From: an uncultured Bacteroidales bacterium
GTDB lineage: Bacteria > Bacteroidota > Bacteroidia > Bacteroidales > Muribaculaceae
Assembly (NCBI GenBank): GCA_900539915.1
Contig: UQDU01000001.1
Coordinates: 1-64,000 of the forward strand
Length of the DNA stretch: 64,000 nucleotides
Reading direction: 5' to 3'
The notes under the pieces were generated by a model. It saw only the letters and a program-made list of their open reading frames with translations, made no database searches and had not been told where the DNA came from. Both the position numbers and the translations under genes were made by a program. The stretch's first letter is position 1; the number at the start of each line of letters is the position of its first letter. Positions 1 to 8,298 of the stretch are shown here, one piece after another.

Positions 1-210
1 GACATGCCATGGCATGTCCCTACTACATAACGACGCCATTCAAGCATTTACGACTGGTTAAGTTAGTGGCATTATGCCATGGCATGTCTGCTGACGCAAC
101 GCCCCTCATTAGCATGGCTTTTGGCGACATGCCATGGCATGTCCCTACTACATTAGAACGTCATTAAAACATTTACGACTGCTTAAGTTGGTGACATGCC
201 ATGGCATCAG
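1..210. repeat. cluster of palindromic intergenic repeats
   Basis: Four copies of a palindrome with core ATGCCATGGCAT lie at 1-18, 73-88, 126-143 and 193-207; the full form is the perfect 18-mer GACATGCCATGGCATGTC. The first and third copies are the heads of a longer direct repeat of 67 bp (1-67 and 126-192), which I count at 59 identical positions of 67. A further full copy with the same downstream CCTACTACATTA lies at 50153-50170. The copies are homologous along their length rather than separated by unique spacers, so this is not a CRISPR array. It looks like a REP/BIME-like intergenic element. The cluster runs off the left edge of the window. Confidence 0.8.
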
Positions 211-291
211 CCCTACTGCGATGGGGGATTGTGCCTCGGAGTATATGGCTACGGATCAGGAGCTTGTAGAGCCAACATAATGTTTTTTTCG

Positions 292-299
292 TAAATTTG
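292..299 (+). promoter_or_regulatory. Bacteroidetes -7 promoter element
   Basis: TAAATTTG matches the Bacteroidetes primary-sigma -7 consensus TAnnTTTG. It lies 28 bases before the ATG at 327. It overlaps the TTG codon at 297 that would be the alternative start, which argues for the ATG. No good -33 TTG sits at the usual 19-21 base spacing (a cttg at 263-266 is too far upstream). Confidence 0.5.
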
Positions 300-326
300 C
301 GCCATATAACATCAAAATCACGCGAA

Positions 327-680
327 ATGCGCTGCATATTCATCCCAATCATCACCGTCACGGTGACATGCTTCATCCCGTCGCCCTATGTGGCGAAAGA
401 TGACTACGCGCTAATCAACTATGCATTGCCTGACGACTGGTATGTGAGCACTCCTTTTGTCTTCAAAGATGAGAAAATCAGACAGGCAGAGGAGAAAGCG
501 CGGATCGAGAGAGAAAAAGCCCGGCTAAAGGAACAGGAGGCCGCCGCTATCCAGCTGGCCAAAAATAGAGAAAAACATCGTGCCGACTCCATAGAGCGGG
601 ACCGGCGCGTCCAGGAGGTATATGACGCGATGATGTTTTACAATTTAAGGATGCAGAGATCAAACGACCGCCCCCTATGA
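327..680 (+). CDS. small secreted coiled-coil protein, function unknown
   Basis: A 117-residue protein of no family I recognise. The first ~24 residues are a hydrophobic export signal (IFIPIITVTVTCFIPSPYVA); the Cys at 15 is not in a convincing lipobox, so cleavage after PYVA is as likely. Residues ~46-95 are a highly charged Glu/Lys/Arg/Ala-rich helix (repeats of the EEKARIEREKARLKEQEAA type), predicted coiled coil. The frame is also open from a TTG at 297, but that codon overlaps the -7 promoter element at 292-299, so the ATG at 327 is chosen. It stands alone between the repeat cluster and an acetyltransferase. A periplasmic structural or adaptor role is only a guess. Confidence 0.6.
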   Translation: MRCIFIPIITVTVTCFIPSPYVAKDDYALINYALPDDWYVSTPFVFKDEKIRQAEEKARIEREKARLKEQEAAAIQLAKNREKHRADSIERDRRVQEVYDAMMFYNLRMQRSNDRPL

Positions 681-802
681 GGCAATCGGCCGAGTGTTAA
701 AAAAGCGCATCAAAGCAAAAAAATGCAATCAGGCTCAAACAACGCTGAAAATCTGACTGTTATAAAGAAAAACCTTATTCACCACACTGACACTTTATAA
801 CT

Positions 803-1279
803 ATGATGACCGATGTTGTTATTCGCCAAGCCTCCCATGAGGACCTTGACACATTGCTGCAACTGCGCATGGAGGTCCTTCATAATTCAGGTCAGCTTAA
901 CTATGGCGACAGTGAAGAACTGGAAGAAGCAAGCTGGCACTACTATCAGTCGGCTCTCACCGACGGCTCGCATATCGCTTGCATAGCCACAGGTGACGGA
1001 CGTGTGCTCGGTTGCGGAGGGATGTGTCTGCACTCGGAGATGCCCTCCTCATCCAATCCATCCGGCAAATGCGCATGCCTGATGAACATCTACGTGAGCC
1101 ACGACGGACGCACCACAGATATCGGGCGCGACATAGTGGCATGGCTCATAGCCTATGCCCACCGCCAGAATATCACCAAAATATATCTGGAATCATCAGT
1201 GGCCGCGCGATACATGTTCCACTCCATAGGTTTCCGCTGCATGCCTGACATGATGATACTCACCGGCGAAGCCGGCTGA
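803..1279 (+). CDS. GNAT-family N-acetyltransferase
   Basis: 158 residues with the GNAT fold signature: an N-terminal strand-helix beginning VVIRQASHEDLDTLLQLR, a central strand followed by the acetyl-CoA pyrophosphate loop (NIYVSHDGRTTDIGRDIV, around residues 95-112, in place of the usual RxxGxG/A), and a C-terminal strand-helix-strand ITKIYLESSVAARYMFHSIGF typical of motif B. It should transfer an acetyl group from acetyl-CoA to an amine; the substrate cannot be read from sequence. Two adjacent ATG codons (803 and 806) are possible starts. It is a single gene, followed by a strong hairpin at 1313-1340 that separates it from the convergent envelope operon. Confidence 0.85.
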   Translation: MMTDVVIRQASHEDLDTLLQLRMEVLHNSGQLNYGDSEELEEASWHYYQSALTDGSHIACIATGDGRVLGCGGMCLHSEMPSSSNPSGKCACLMNIYVSHDGRTTDIGRDIVAWLIAYAHRQNITKIYLESSVAARYMFHSIGFRCMPDMMILTGEAG

Positions 1280-1312
1280 ACGCCGATATACACAGCACCC
1301 TCTGACAATGCC

Positions 1313-1340
1313 GAAGGCGGAGCCGTAAAGCTCCGCCTTC
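1313..1340. terminator. hairpin between convergent genes
   Basis: Perfect 11-bp inverted repeat GAAGGCGGAGC / GCTCCGCCTTC with a 6-base loop. It lies between the acetyltransferase stop (1279) and the reverse-strand PCMD gene end (1368), so it can serve both directions. There is no long T-run on either side. Confidence 0.7.
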
Positions 1341-1367
1341 GCTGTATATTCATCTGCCAGCCAGGAA

Positions 1368-2342
1368 TCAGAATCCGAATGCGACATTGTCGACATACAG
1401 TGTCAGCCCCTCCGACCCGACATATGCCTCACCGCTGCCGGCGCTCATCATCACTATGGCATGCGTGGGGGTGGCATCGGCATCGTCCCACCCCTCTTCT
1501 ATGACGGGGACCATCTTTCCCTTGGAGTTACGTGCATAGTATGAACGCTCCCTCGGAAGCAGTTTGAGCCATTTCTGATAGCCGGGCTGGGCGGAATAGT
1601 CACCGTAGTGCAGAGGAATCTGATGCCCGTTTTTCCATCCGCTGCCCACCTTGAAGCGTTCGCCGCCGGTAGCCACACGCTTGGCGTGTATATTGCCCTT
1701 GGCATCTTCCCATCTGCGCTGCAGGAACACGAACACCACAGCCGCATCACGGCCCGGAAGTGTCTTTTTGCCACCGAAGCCTGTAGCCTTGGTGCGCGTC
1801 AAAGACGCCGGCATATCCACCTTGTAGTCAAACACCAATGCTTTGGGACGCTTGGTATAGGGGATGCCCATCTCCATCTTGGCATACGGATTTTTGGTCG
1901 AAGTGATAGGTTCGAGCATCTGGCCGAGGAATATGGAGCCTGATACCATCACATCGAGATTGATGATGCCGAGCACCTTGAGCGTCTCGATTTTGCTTGT
2001 CAGCTTGGCACAGCGGTCAGAGCCGCTCCTGACATCGGGATACACGGCATTGCTGCCCTTGCTTATGCCGCTTACATGGGCATATACATTGCTCGTGCCC
2101 CACGGCGAGCCGCCTAATGGAGTGTATGCTTTGTTTTCGCCGGAGATGACAGTGTTGGGGCCTATCTCGTAGATGGTGCGTTTGTTACCGCCTATGACAC
2201 GTGACTCGCCCACTGTGCGAGTGACCCACGAGTTCATGTCGCCGTACTTTATCTTCTCAAGGCGCAGCTGCGCAGCCTGTGAGGCCACGCCGGAGGCTAT
2301 TGTGAGTGATATTATCGATGTGATTGCTATTCCGTATCTCAT
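1368..2342 (-). CDS. PCMD domain-containing exported protein
   Basis: 324 residues with an N-terminal signal peptide (ITSIISLTIASGVASQA). The C-terminal two thirds match the PCMD family (putative carbohydrate metabolism domain), which is common in Bacteroidetes surface and polysaccharide loci: the segment WDDADATPTHAIVMMSAG and the terminal strand EGLTLYVDNVAFGF are the family's hallmark end, preceded by a PKALVFDYKVDMP strand. The fold is a jelly-roll suspected of carbohydrate binding; the enzymatic role is unproven. It is last in an operon wzi - lipocalin - PCMD, with one base between the lipocalin stop and this ATG. The pairing with a Wzi-like barrel suggests a role at the outer surface. 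No lipobox Cys is visible, so it is probably periplasmic or secreted. Confidence 0.8.
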   Translation of the reverse strand: MRYGIAITSIISLTIASGVASQAAQLRLEKIKYGDMNSWVTRTVGESRVIGGNKRTIYEIGPNTVISGENKAYTPLGGSPWGTSNVYAHVSGISKGSNAVYPDVRSGSDRCAKLTSKIETLKVLGIINLDVMVSGSIFLGQMLEPITSTKNPYAKMEMGIPYTKRPKALVFDYKVDMPASLTRTKATGFGGKKTLPGRDAAVVFVFLQRRWEDAKGNIHAKRVATGGERFKVGSGWKNGHQIPLHYGDYSAQPGYQKWLKLLPRERSYYARNSKGKMVPVIEEGWDDADATPTHAIVMMSAGSGEAYVGSEGLTLYVDNVAFGF

Positions 2343-2343
2343 G

Positions 2344-2823
2344 TCATTTCAGTTTTGTAAATCTGTATTTTATCATCTCGCCGTCGGCGTTTTCATAGAC
2401 AAGGGTCATATCCGACGATGTGAGCTGCGCCACATCCATGACCAGTATCTGACCCGAGGGAAGATGCAACCCCGACGGAGGGCAGAACGGCGAGCCGCCT
2501 GCTACCCCGTCGGCATTCTTATATGTGAAGTTGAGGCTGATGACGCGGTCCTGGGTCACCCACTCCCATGTGCCCATATTCTCAGCCCGGTCATGGTGGG
2601 GATACACCGTCATTATGCTGAGGTTGTGATTCTGGAAGTTCCACGTCATATTGTGGCCATATGAAGCATCAGGAGTGCCGTCGACTGTTATTTCCTGAAG
2701 CGTCCATGAACCAAACAGCGGTCCTATGTCGCCATTATTGTGTGTGCAGCCGGTCACCACGGCCATCATTATGGTCATTACGGCGAGCGGTCGGAGATAT
2801 TTTGCTAATCTATGGAGTGTCAT
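2344..2823 (-). CDS. lipocalin-like lipoprotein
   Basis: 159 residues. A basic N-terminus and hydrophobic stretch end in a lipobox (VVTGC, Cys at ~26), so it is a predicted lipoprotein. The mature part begins GPLFGSWTLQEITVDG, the GxW strand characteristic of the lipocalin-like family of Bacteroidetes, followed by alternating strands (WNFQNHNLSIMTVY, GTWEWVTQDRVISLNF, QILVMDVAQLTSSDMTLVY). Such small beta-barrel lipoproteins are presumed to bind hydrophobic or sugar ligands, but no function is known. Its ATG overlaps the stop of the upstream wzi-like gene (TGA/ATG, 2820-2823), so the two are translationally coupled. Confidence 0.82.
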   Translation of the reverse strand: MTLHRLAKYLRPLAVMTIMMAVVTGCTHNNGDIGPLFGSWTLQEITVDGTPDASYGHNMTWNFQNHNLSIMTVYPHHDRAENMGTWEWVTQDRVISLNFTYKNADGVAGGSPFCPPSGLHLPSGQILVMDVAQLTSSDMTLVYENADGEMIKYRFTKLK

Positions 2824-4349
2824 TTGCCGTTGAGTTTAAGAAGTCCGTCATATGATATGGTCACCATGCCGCCGACACTGTTGCCGGGCATCTGGCCGTG
2901 GTCCAGACCGAAAGCACCCGTAAGCTGCAGCCCCTTGACCTGCGGTATGCGCCACCAGGCCTCGGCCATCAGCATTGTAGAGTGCACGGGAGCCTTGAGA
3001 GGCTCATAGGATGAGCCCAAAGCCTTTCGCCATCCGAATTTAAACTTATAACCTGCGTTTTCCGACAGCGTACCGCGCAGAGCCACGTGTACGCCCTTGA
3101 CACGGTTGAGGAGATACTGGGGGTATCCGTCACGGTTATATATCGGACTCATCACCATAGGGTTACCGAGACCCATGCCGAGATTGGTGTAGGCATTGTA
3201 ATAGCCGCTGTTGTAGTAATTGTCGGCACCTGTGCTCTGATACGGTATGTCCGCGCCCTGGAAGTGCGGAGCAAAATGTATCGGGCCGCTGTGGTTGGTC
3301 AGGTCAAGATACTCTATGACCGCACCGTCTATCCACCAGGGGTTGGCAGATTTGTATTCCAGCCCCCAAAGACCGTCCCAGCCATTGTGTTTCGACATGC
3401 CGCTGCCATCTTCCCAAAGCCACTGGAAGTAGACCTTGAGTTCGTGGCCCGAACGCAGTCTGTAACGCGCCTGAAAATCCCAGGAGCCGAGCAACGCTCC
3501 CTCGTAGAAGTCGTCGCCATTGTCAGGGGTAGGTATGAGCATCTTCCAGTAGTCGGATATAGACGAGCCGTGCTGCTCCACCGAATACAGTTTCCCACGG
3601 GAATAATGATAGGTGGTGCCTCCGAAATCGCCGGCTATCTGCGCTCCTACGGTCACCGAAAACGGCTTGTCGGGATTGCTGCGGAAATATATGTTTTTGT
3701 AGCTGTAAAGCTGGTTACGTGTGATATGGTAGTTGTAGAAATTATAATGGTTTTCAAGCCACTTGTTCTGCACGAACCAACCATAGGAAATCACACCCTT
3801 GATTTGCGCCCATTTGTTGGTGAACGGTATGTCCTGGAAATCTATGAATCCGGCCATAATCTGCGGTACGGGACGCGCATTGGCGCTGTGCACCATATCG
3901 CCCGACGACAGGTCGTCGTCAAGCAGAGGCGATCCTGACTGCCTCATGCCGCCCTCTATATACACACCCCGGAATTTAAAGCCGGCCCAAGCCTCCTGTA
4001 GCCATATGGCGGCCGGGCGTGCATCACGTGTTCCCCACTGCGGATTAGCCCCCTGATGAAATATGTCATAGGATGTGGCGGATGTCCAGCCGCCTACAGC
4101 CCGGAGTCCGTAGCTCCATGTCACGCGCTTCGAAAGGTCGTAATCACGTGACGCCCCGATGTTAAGAAGCACATTGTCGCTCTGGGTCAATGTGCCCCAT
4201 CGGTTGGCACCGAAGTAGTATGGAGCAAACGAGCCCGACGATGTCTCTACCGTCAGCGAAGCGTCATAATTAATGTTTTCTTCTGCCGCGACATATGCCG
4301 GCATCACGATGCCGCACAACGCGCAGACCAACAGATATCGCAAATTCAT
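2820..4349 (-). CDS. Wzi-family capsule assembly outer-membrane barrel protein
   Basis: 509 residues beginning MNLRYLLVCALCGIVMPAYVAA, a clear signal peptide; the frame is open further upstream, but only this ATG gives an export signal. The body is a long series of amphipathic aromatic-rich strands typical of an outer-membrane beta-barrel, with segments seen in Bacteroidetes members of the Wzi family (WLQEAWAGFKFRGVYIEGGM, the MRQSGSPLLDDDLSSGDMV region, and PVPQIMAGFIDFQDIPFTNKW). In Enterobacteria, Wzi is a lectin anchoring group 1 capsule to the surface; the Bacteroidetes homologues are far from it, and a surface-polysaccharide role is inferred. It is first in a coupled operon with a lipocalin-like lipoprotein and a PCMD protein, and lies 31 bases downstream of purN. 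Confidence 0.82.
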   Translation of the reverse strand: MNLRYLLVCALCGIVMPAYVAAEENINYDASLTVETSSGSFAPYYFGANRWGTLTQSDNVLLNIGASRDYDLSKRVTWSYGLRAVGGWTSATSYDIFHQGANPQWGTRDARPAAIWLQEAWAGFKFRGVYIEGGMRQSGSPLLDDDLSSGDMVHSANARPVPQIMAGFIDFQDIPFTNKWAQIKGVISYGWFVQNKWLENHYNFYNYHITRNQLYSYKNIYFRSNPDKPFSVTVGAQIAGDFGGTTYHYSRGKLYSVEQHGSSISDYWKMLIPTPDNGDDFYEGALLGSWDFQARYRLRSGHELKVYFQWLWEDGSGMSKHNGWDGLWGLEYKSANPWWIDGAVIEYLDLTNHSGPIHFAPHFQGADIPYQSTGADNYYNSGYYNAYTNLGMGLGNPMVMSPIYNRDGYPQYLLNRVKGVHVALRGTLSENAGYKFKFGWRKALGSSYEPLKAPVHSTMLMAEAWWRIPQVKGLQLTGAFGLDHGQMPGNSVGGMVTISYDGLLKLNGK

Positions 4350-4380
4350 CGGTAAGTAATTATAGTTATCATATTGACAG

Positions 4381-4953
4381 TCATATCTGCCCAAACACCT
4401 TGCGAAGAGCGCGAGGGTAGATATCCATCTCCACGTGGTGGATTTTTGCAGCCAAAGACTGCGGTGTATCTTCATCAGACACTTCGACAGTGCCTTGGAG
4501 CACGATGTCTCCCTCGTCCATGATGTCGGTGACAAGATGCACGGTGGCTCCGCTCTGCTTCTCGCCCGACTCTATGACAGCCTGATGCACACGCATGCCA
4601 TACATGCCGCGGCCACCGAACTTAGGGAGCAAAGAAGGATGTATATTAAGCATCCGGCCTTTGAAACGCTCCACAATCATCGGATGCACCTGCCGCAAGA
4701 AACCTGCCAGCACGACAAAGTCCACGTCATGATTGTCAAGCACATCGAGAATCACCTCGGGACGCTCGGCCCAGACACTGTTATCAAATGTAAGCGAAGG
4801 GATGCGGAGATTCCGCATCCTCTCGTGTACACCTGCATCAGCTTTGTTGGCGAGAGCCACAACCACACGGGCGGTAGCATCGTCTTGAAAGCTTTTTGCT
4901 ATGTTTTCTGCATTTGTCCCTGAACCGGAGGCAAATACTGCTATATTGTGCAT
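4381..4953 (-). CDS. purN: phosphoribosylglycinamide formyltransferase (GART)
   Basis: 190 residues, the usual length for PurN. It transfers the formyl group of 10-formyl-tetrahydrofolate to GAR in step three of purine synthesis, in the cytosol. Visible motifs: the N-terminal phosphate loop FASGSGTNAENI (residues ~7-18), the catalytic Asn103 and His105 in MLNIHPSLLP, and the catalytic Asp143 in HLVTDIMDEGD, equivalent to Asn106/His108/Asp144 of the E. coli enzyme. It lies between a DUF805 protein gene and the wzi-like gene on the same strand with gaps of 3 and 31 bases. No PurR-type or folate riboswitch is apparent upstream. Confidence 0.93.
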   Translation of the reverse strand: MHNIAVFASGSGTNAENIAKSFQDDATARVVVALANKADAGVHERMRNLRIPSLTFDNSVWAERPEVILDVLDNHDVDFVVLAGFLRQVHPMIVERFKGRMLNIHPSLLPKFGGRGMYGMRVHQAVIESGEKQSGATVHLVTDIMDEGDIVLQGTVEVSDEDTPQSLAAKIHHVEMDIYPRALRKVFGQI

Positions 4954-4956
4954 GCT

Positions 4957-5349
4957 TTATGCGTGAGCAGGAACGTCGCCGAAACGGTTAGCGGTAGGTT
5001 CACTGGGCTGGCAGCACCATACAATCCAGAGGATTATGCCTACGAGAGGTATGAGGGTGATAAAAGCCCAGCCGCCACCCTTGCCTATGTCGTGCATGCG
5101 ACGCCAGCAAAGTCCGAGACCCGGCAGTAAAAGGGCGAGATAAGCGATGTTACCTACATAGTTGAAGAAGCTCGCCATAATGCCGAGGATGCTGAACACG
5201 CAGCCTACGATGAAGAAGAAGAGAGCAAACCACCAGTACTCTGCACGTGTGGCACGGCCTGAGAAGTTACAGTAATTTTCGAAAGCTTTTTTCACAGCAT
5301 CAGAAAATGACATAGAAGGAGCTGGAGTGGGATAATAATTTTGGCCCAT
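4957..5349 (-). CDS. DUF805 family membrane protein
   Basis: 130 residues starting MGQNYYPTPAPSMSF. The motif FENYCNFSGRATRAEYWWF opens the DUF805 domain, followed by three to four hydrophobic segments (FALFFFIVGCVFSILGIMASF, YVGNIAYLALLLPGLGL, GWAFITLIPLVGIILWIVWCC) and the conserved loop WRRMHDIGKGG. The C-terminus PSEPTANRFGDVP is also family-typical. Inner-membrane location; the family's function is unknown. The frame extends upstream to 5511 but the conserved family start is at 5349. It lies 3 bases before purN. Confidence 0.85.
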   Translation of the reverse strand: MGQNYYPTPAPSMSFSDAVKKAFENYCNFSGRATRAEYWWFALFFFIVGCVFSILGIMASFFNYVGNIAYLALLLPGLGLCWRRMHDIGKGGGWAFITLIPLVGIILWIVWCCQPSEPTANRFGDVPAHA

Positions 5350-5416
5350 AAACTTAATTGATGAATAAATGTATAAAAAGGCTTGCTTTGAGATTAGCCA
5401 GATTAAACGACGCCTG

Positions 5417-6025
5417 TCAGTCAGCCGGACGATACTCCACAGGCAGGTCGGCACCGTCAGAGTCAGACGCACCTGAAGCAACCGAAGATACAGAGTCAGC
5501 CACAGCCACACTGTCGGTCGGGGCTTCCTCAGCCGAAGGCTCTGTGGTCAGCTCCTGACCATTGAGAGCGTCATATTCCGACAGGCGGTTGCGAAATTCC
5601 TTGTAAAGAGCCTCAAAATCAGCGGCAGGATTGATTTCGCGCGCCTGCTGCATCGCTGCCAGCATGCCGTCGCGGTCACGCTGCATCGACAGGTCATACA
5701 CATCGACATATTTCCTAATGGTCACCAGGTCCTGCTCGCGGTCATCATTGCGCGAAGCTTCATTGTGTATGACGAGGTAGGCAAGCAACACGGCCACCGA
5801 CTCGTTATTTGACAGGTCATCGACATCAAGAGCCAGCGAATCGGCTATGGAGGTTACACGAGGGATATCCACCACCTTCATGGCTTCAAGAAGATGGGTG
5901 TTGCGCAGTTCCTCCTGCACAGATTCCGACTCGTCGGACTTGTCGCCGCCGCATGCTGACACCGCCACTGCCATGACAGCAATGCCAAGGACCTTCAATG
6001 CTTTATTTTTCAGAGATGAACACAT
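5417..6025 (-). CDS. predicted lipoprotein, unknown function
   Basis: About 202 residues from the ATG at 6025 (MCSSLKNKALKVLGIAVMAVAVSAC), a signal with lipobox VSAC (Cys ~25). An ATG at 6055 would add MSMYGYEYIR, which is less like a signal N-terminus, but cannot be excluded because the promoter at 6082-6112 allows either. After a short acidic Ser/Glu linker the body is helical and charged (residues ~50-150). It ends in an acidic, low-complexity Ser/Asp/Ala/Val tail (AVADSVSSVASGASDSDGAD). I do not recognise a domain. It is 67 bases upstream of the DUF805 gene on the same strand. Confidence 0.7.
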   Translation of the reverse strand: MCSSLKNKALKVLGIAVMAVAVSACGGDKSDESESVQEELRNTHLLEAMKVVDIPRVTSIADSLALDVDDLSNNESVAVLLAYLVIHNEASRNDDREQDLVTIRKYVDVYDLSMQRDRDGMLAAMQQAREINPAADFEALYKEFRNRLSEYDALNGQELTTEPSAEEAPTDSVAVADSVSSVASGASDSDGADLPVEYRPAD

Positions 6026-6081
6026 TCTGATATATTCGTAGCCGTACATTGACATATGTTTTCTTATATAATTGATATGCG

Positions 6082-6112
6082 CAAAGTTAATAATAATTTT
6101 TCACATTTCAAC
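6082..6112 (-). promoter_or_regulatory. promoter for the lipoprotein gene
   Basis: On the reverse strand GTTG (6112-6109) is followed after 19 bases by TAACTTTG (6089-6082), a good fit to the Bacteroidetes TTG-N19-21-TAnnTTTG pattern. Transcription would start near 6076, upstream of the ATG codons at 6055 and 6025. Confidence 0.7.
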
Positions 6113-6164
6113 TCTATTTAACAATTGTCCCCCACGTATGCCCCTATGTCAGCAGATAGGACAC

Positions 6165-7793
6165 TCATTCCATGGCATAATCAGGGGGAGCCAGGATAGA
6201 TCTCATGCGCTTGGGGTCATTGATGACCTCCACGGCACGGAGATATATCGGGTTGAGCGGATTGGCTATCTGATAGTATGCACTGCTGTCAAACAGGTCA
6301 CGGCCTATCAGAGCCTTGACTATCGTGGAGAGATAGTCACGCGAGGCAGACACCTGATCAGGCTGGGCTTTCACACTGTCGGCCACAGCCATGCTGTAAA
6401 GGTCAGCCAGCATGGCATCGGTCACCTTAAATCCGTGGATGAACTTATCCACCGTATTGAAGTCTGATTTAAGCTGCTTACGCCGACTGTCGACATATTG
6501 CAGACAAAACCTGTTGAGTACCCCCTTGGCCACAAGGTCGCGGTAATAAGGGGTGACACGTGTAGTGTCAAGAGCCACGAAGATGTCAGGAGTGATGCCA
6601 CCGCCGCCATAGACCACCCTGCCGTTGCGAGTGGTGAAACGCAGCGAATCAGGGTGCGACACTGCGAGTGTCGAATCCGTCAGCTCGCCGCTCTGCAATC
6701 GGCGGTAGACGTCCTTATTATAATCATCTTCGCCGTCGGCATAGGGTTTCTGGATGCTGCGGCCTGACGGAGTGTAATAGCGAGAGGTGGTCAGGCGTAT
6801 CATTGAGCCGTCGGGAAACGGGAATGGTCGCTGCACCAGCCCCTTGCCGAATGTACGGCGTCCGATTACCACGCCTCGGTCATTGTCCTGGAAAGCGCCC
6901 GAAAGTATCTCACTGGCCGAGGCCGATGACTGGTCAACCATCGTTACGACGTCAATGTCACGATACGGGCCGGTAGATACGGCGTTGAAATAAGCCGGGT
7001 GCACCCTGACGCCTTTAGTATATACTATTTCGTCGCCCTCGTTGAGAAACATCTGTGCCACACCAACGGCAGCGTTCATATATCCGCCGCCATTGCCCTG
7101 CAGGTCAATGATGAGACGCTGCATTCCCTGCTTTTTCAGGGCTTTAAGCGCGTCCTTGACCTCCTTCTCGGTGCTCTCGGCAAAGCGTACTATCTTGATA
7201 TATCCGGTGTGGGGATCGGCCATATAATGCGCATCCACGCTGTAGATAGGTATTTCGTCACGGGTGACCACAAAGTCTATCAGCTCCGAGACGTTGCTGC
7301 GGCGCACCTGCATCATCACCTTGGAGCCTTTGGGGCCGCGCAGAATCTTGCGGACATCAGACGTGGAGAGGCCCGCACCTGACATCAGGGTGTCATTAGC
7401 CATGATAATGCGGTCACCGGCCAGCAGACCGACCTTCTCACTCGGGCCTCCGATAGTCGTGCTGACCACAAACAGCGTGTCACGGAGCATGTTAAACGAT
7501 ATACCCACCCCTGAGAAACCTCCGCTGAGAGTTTCGGTCATCTCGATGGTCTCCTCACGGTTAGAATACGTCGAGTGCGGATCAAGCGTGCGGAGCATGC
7601 TGATTATGCCCTCCTCAACTGTGCGGTCTATATCGATGCTGTCAACATAGTAATTTTCAATAATACGCTCGGTCAGACGGAGCTTCTGCTCGGGAGAAAA
7701 CACAAACGGCTGCTCGGGGGCTTTGTTTTTAGCCGATACAGCGAAAGTCAAAGCGGCTATGAGAGCCGCCACAAACATATGATGGTATTTCAT
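6165..7793 (-). CDS. S41-family C-terminal processing peptidase
   Basis: 542 residues with a signal peptide (MFVAALIAALTFAVSA). Order: N-terminal helical region, a PDZ domain (FSGVGISFNMLRDTLFVVST to DVRKILRGPKGSKV, ~95-185), the S41 catalytic core and a C-terminal helical extension. The catalytic Ser is in QSSASASEILSGA (~290) and the Lys in RRTFGKGLVQ (~315), the Ser/Lys dyad of CtpA/Prc enzymes. It should cleave periplasmic proteins from exposed C-termini, the PDZ domain presenting the substrate tail. It is last of the muramidase-parE-coaD-ctpA series, 37 bases after coaD. A proline-rich end (ILAPPDYAME) closes it. Confidence 0.92.
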   Translation of the reverse strand: MKYHHMFVAALIAALTFAVSAKNKAPEQPFVFSPEQKLRLTERIIENYYVDSIDIDRTVEEGIISMLRTLDPHSTYSNREETIEMTETLSGGFSGVGISFNMLRDTLFVVSTTIGGPSEKVGLLAGDRIIMANDTLMSGAGLSTSDVRKILRGPKGSKVMMQVRRSNVSELIDFVVTRDEIPIYSVDAHYMADPHTGYIKIVRFAESTEKEVKDALKALKKQGMQRLIIDLQGNGGGYMNAAVGVAQMFLNEGDEIVYTKGVRVHPAYFNAVSTGPYRDIDVVTMVDQSSASASEILSGAFQDNDRGVVIGRRTFGKGLVQRPFPFPDGSMIRLTTSRYYTPSGRSIQKPYADGEDDYNKDVYRRLQSGELTDSTLAVSHPDSLRFTTRNGRVVYGGGGITPDIFVALDTTRVTPYYRDLVAKGVLNRFCLQYVDSRRKQLKSDFNTVDKFIHGFKVTDAMLADLYSMAVADSVKAQPDQVSASRDYLSTIVKALIGRDLFDSSAYYQIANPLNPIYLRAVEVINDPKRMRSILAPPDYAME

Positions 7794-7830
7794 ACTCTAT
7801 TATATCTCTAAATTGTCAGATTATGATATG

Positions 7831-8289
7831 TCATGGGAGAAAACGGCTGACGTCATGCCCGAAATGTTCAAGTTCCCTGACGATGCTCGAACTTACGCTC
7901 TCCATCTCAGGCAGCGTGTAGAGCAACACCGTGTCAACACCGCACAACTGCCTGTTGACATCAGCGATGGAACGCTCATACTCGAAATCCACCGTGTTAC
8001 GGACACCGCGGACTATGGCACACGCACCTGTCTGGCTGACGAAATCCGCCGTCAGACATGAGTAGGATGCCACCTCCACCTCCGCCATTTCGGGATACAC
8101 ACGTCTGATGGCCGCCATGCGCTCCTCCACCGAACGGCAGTCGGATTCCTTGGATGGATTATAGCCGACAGCCACTATCACACGGTCAAACAACCGCAGT
8201 GCGCGGTCCACAATCGACTTATGCCCTATGGTAAACGGATTGAAGCTACCGGGAAACAGAGCGATGCGGCACTTATCAGTCTTATACAT
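7831..8289 (-). CDS. coaD: pantetheine-phosphate adenylyltransferase
   Basis: 152 residues, the standard PPAT size. It makes dephospho-CoA from 4'-phosphopantetheine and ATP, the penultimate step of CoA synthesis. The nucleotidyltransferase signature FPGSFNPFTIGHKSIV is at ~13-28 (T/HxGH motif as TIGH), and the later ISSS-type ATP loop appears as MESVSSSIVRELEHFG. It sits between parE (9 bases upstream) and ctpA. CoA supply is relevant to the NRPS system elsewhere in the window only in the general sense that PPTases consume CoA. Confidence 0.95.
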   Translation of the reverse strand: MYKTDKCRIALFPGSFNPFTIGHKSIVDRALRLFDRVIVAVGYNPSKESDCRSVEERMAAIRRVYPEMAEVEVASYSCLTADFVSQTGACAIVRGVRNTVDFEYERSIADVNRQLCGVDTVLLYTLPEMESVSSSIVRELEHFGHDVSRFLP

Positions 8290-8298
8290 CGTTTACGG

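Noticed and set aside
1..210. CRISPR array at the left edge
   Set aside because: The repeats are palindromes at irregular spacing, and the sequences between copies are themselves similar to each other, unlike unique spacers; no cas gene is nearby.
297..326. TTG start for the first small secreted protein
   Set aside because: The TTG is inside the TAAATTTG promoter element at 292-299, so it would not be on the transcript.
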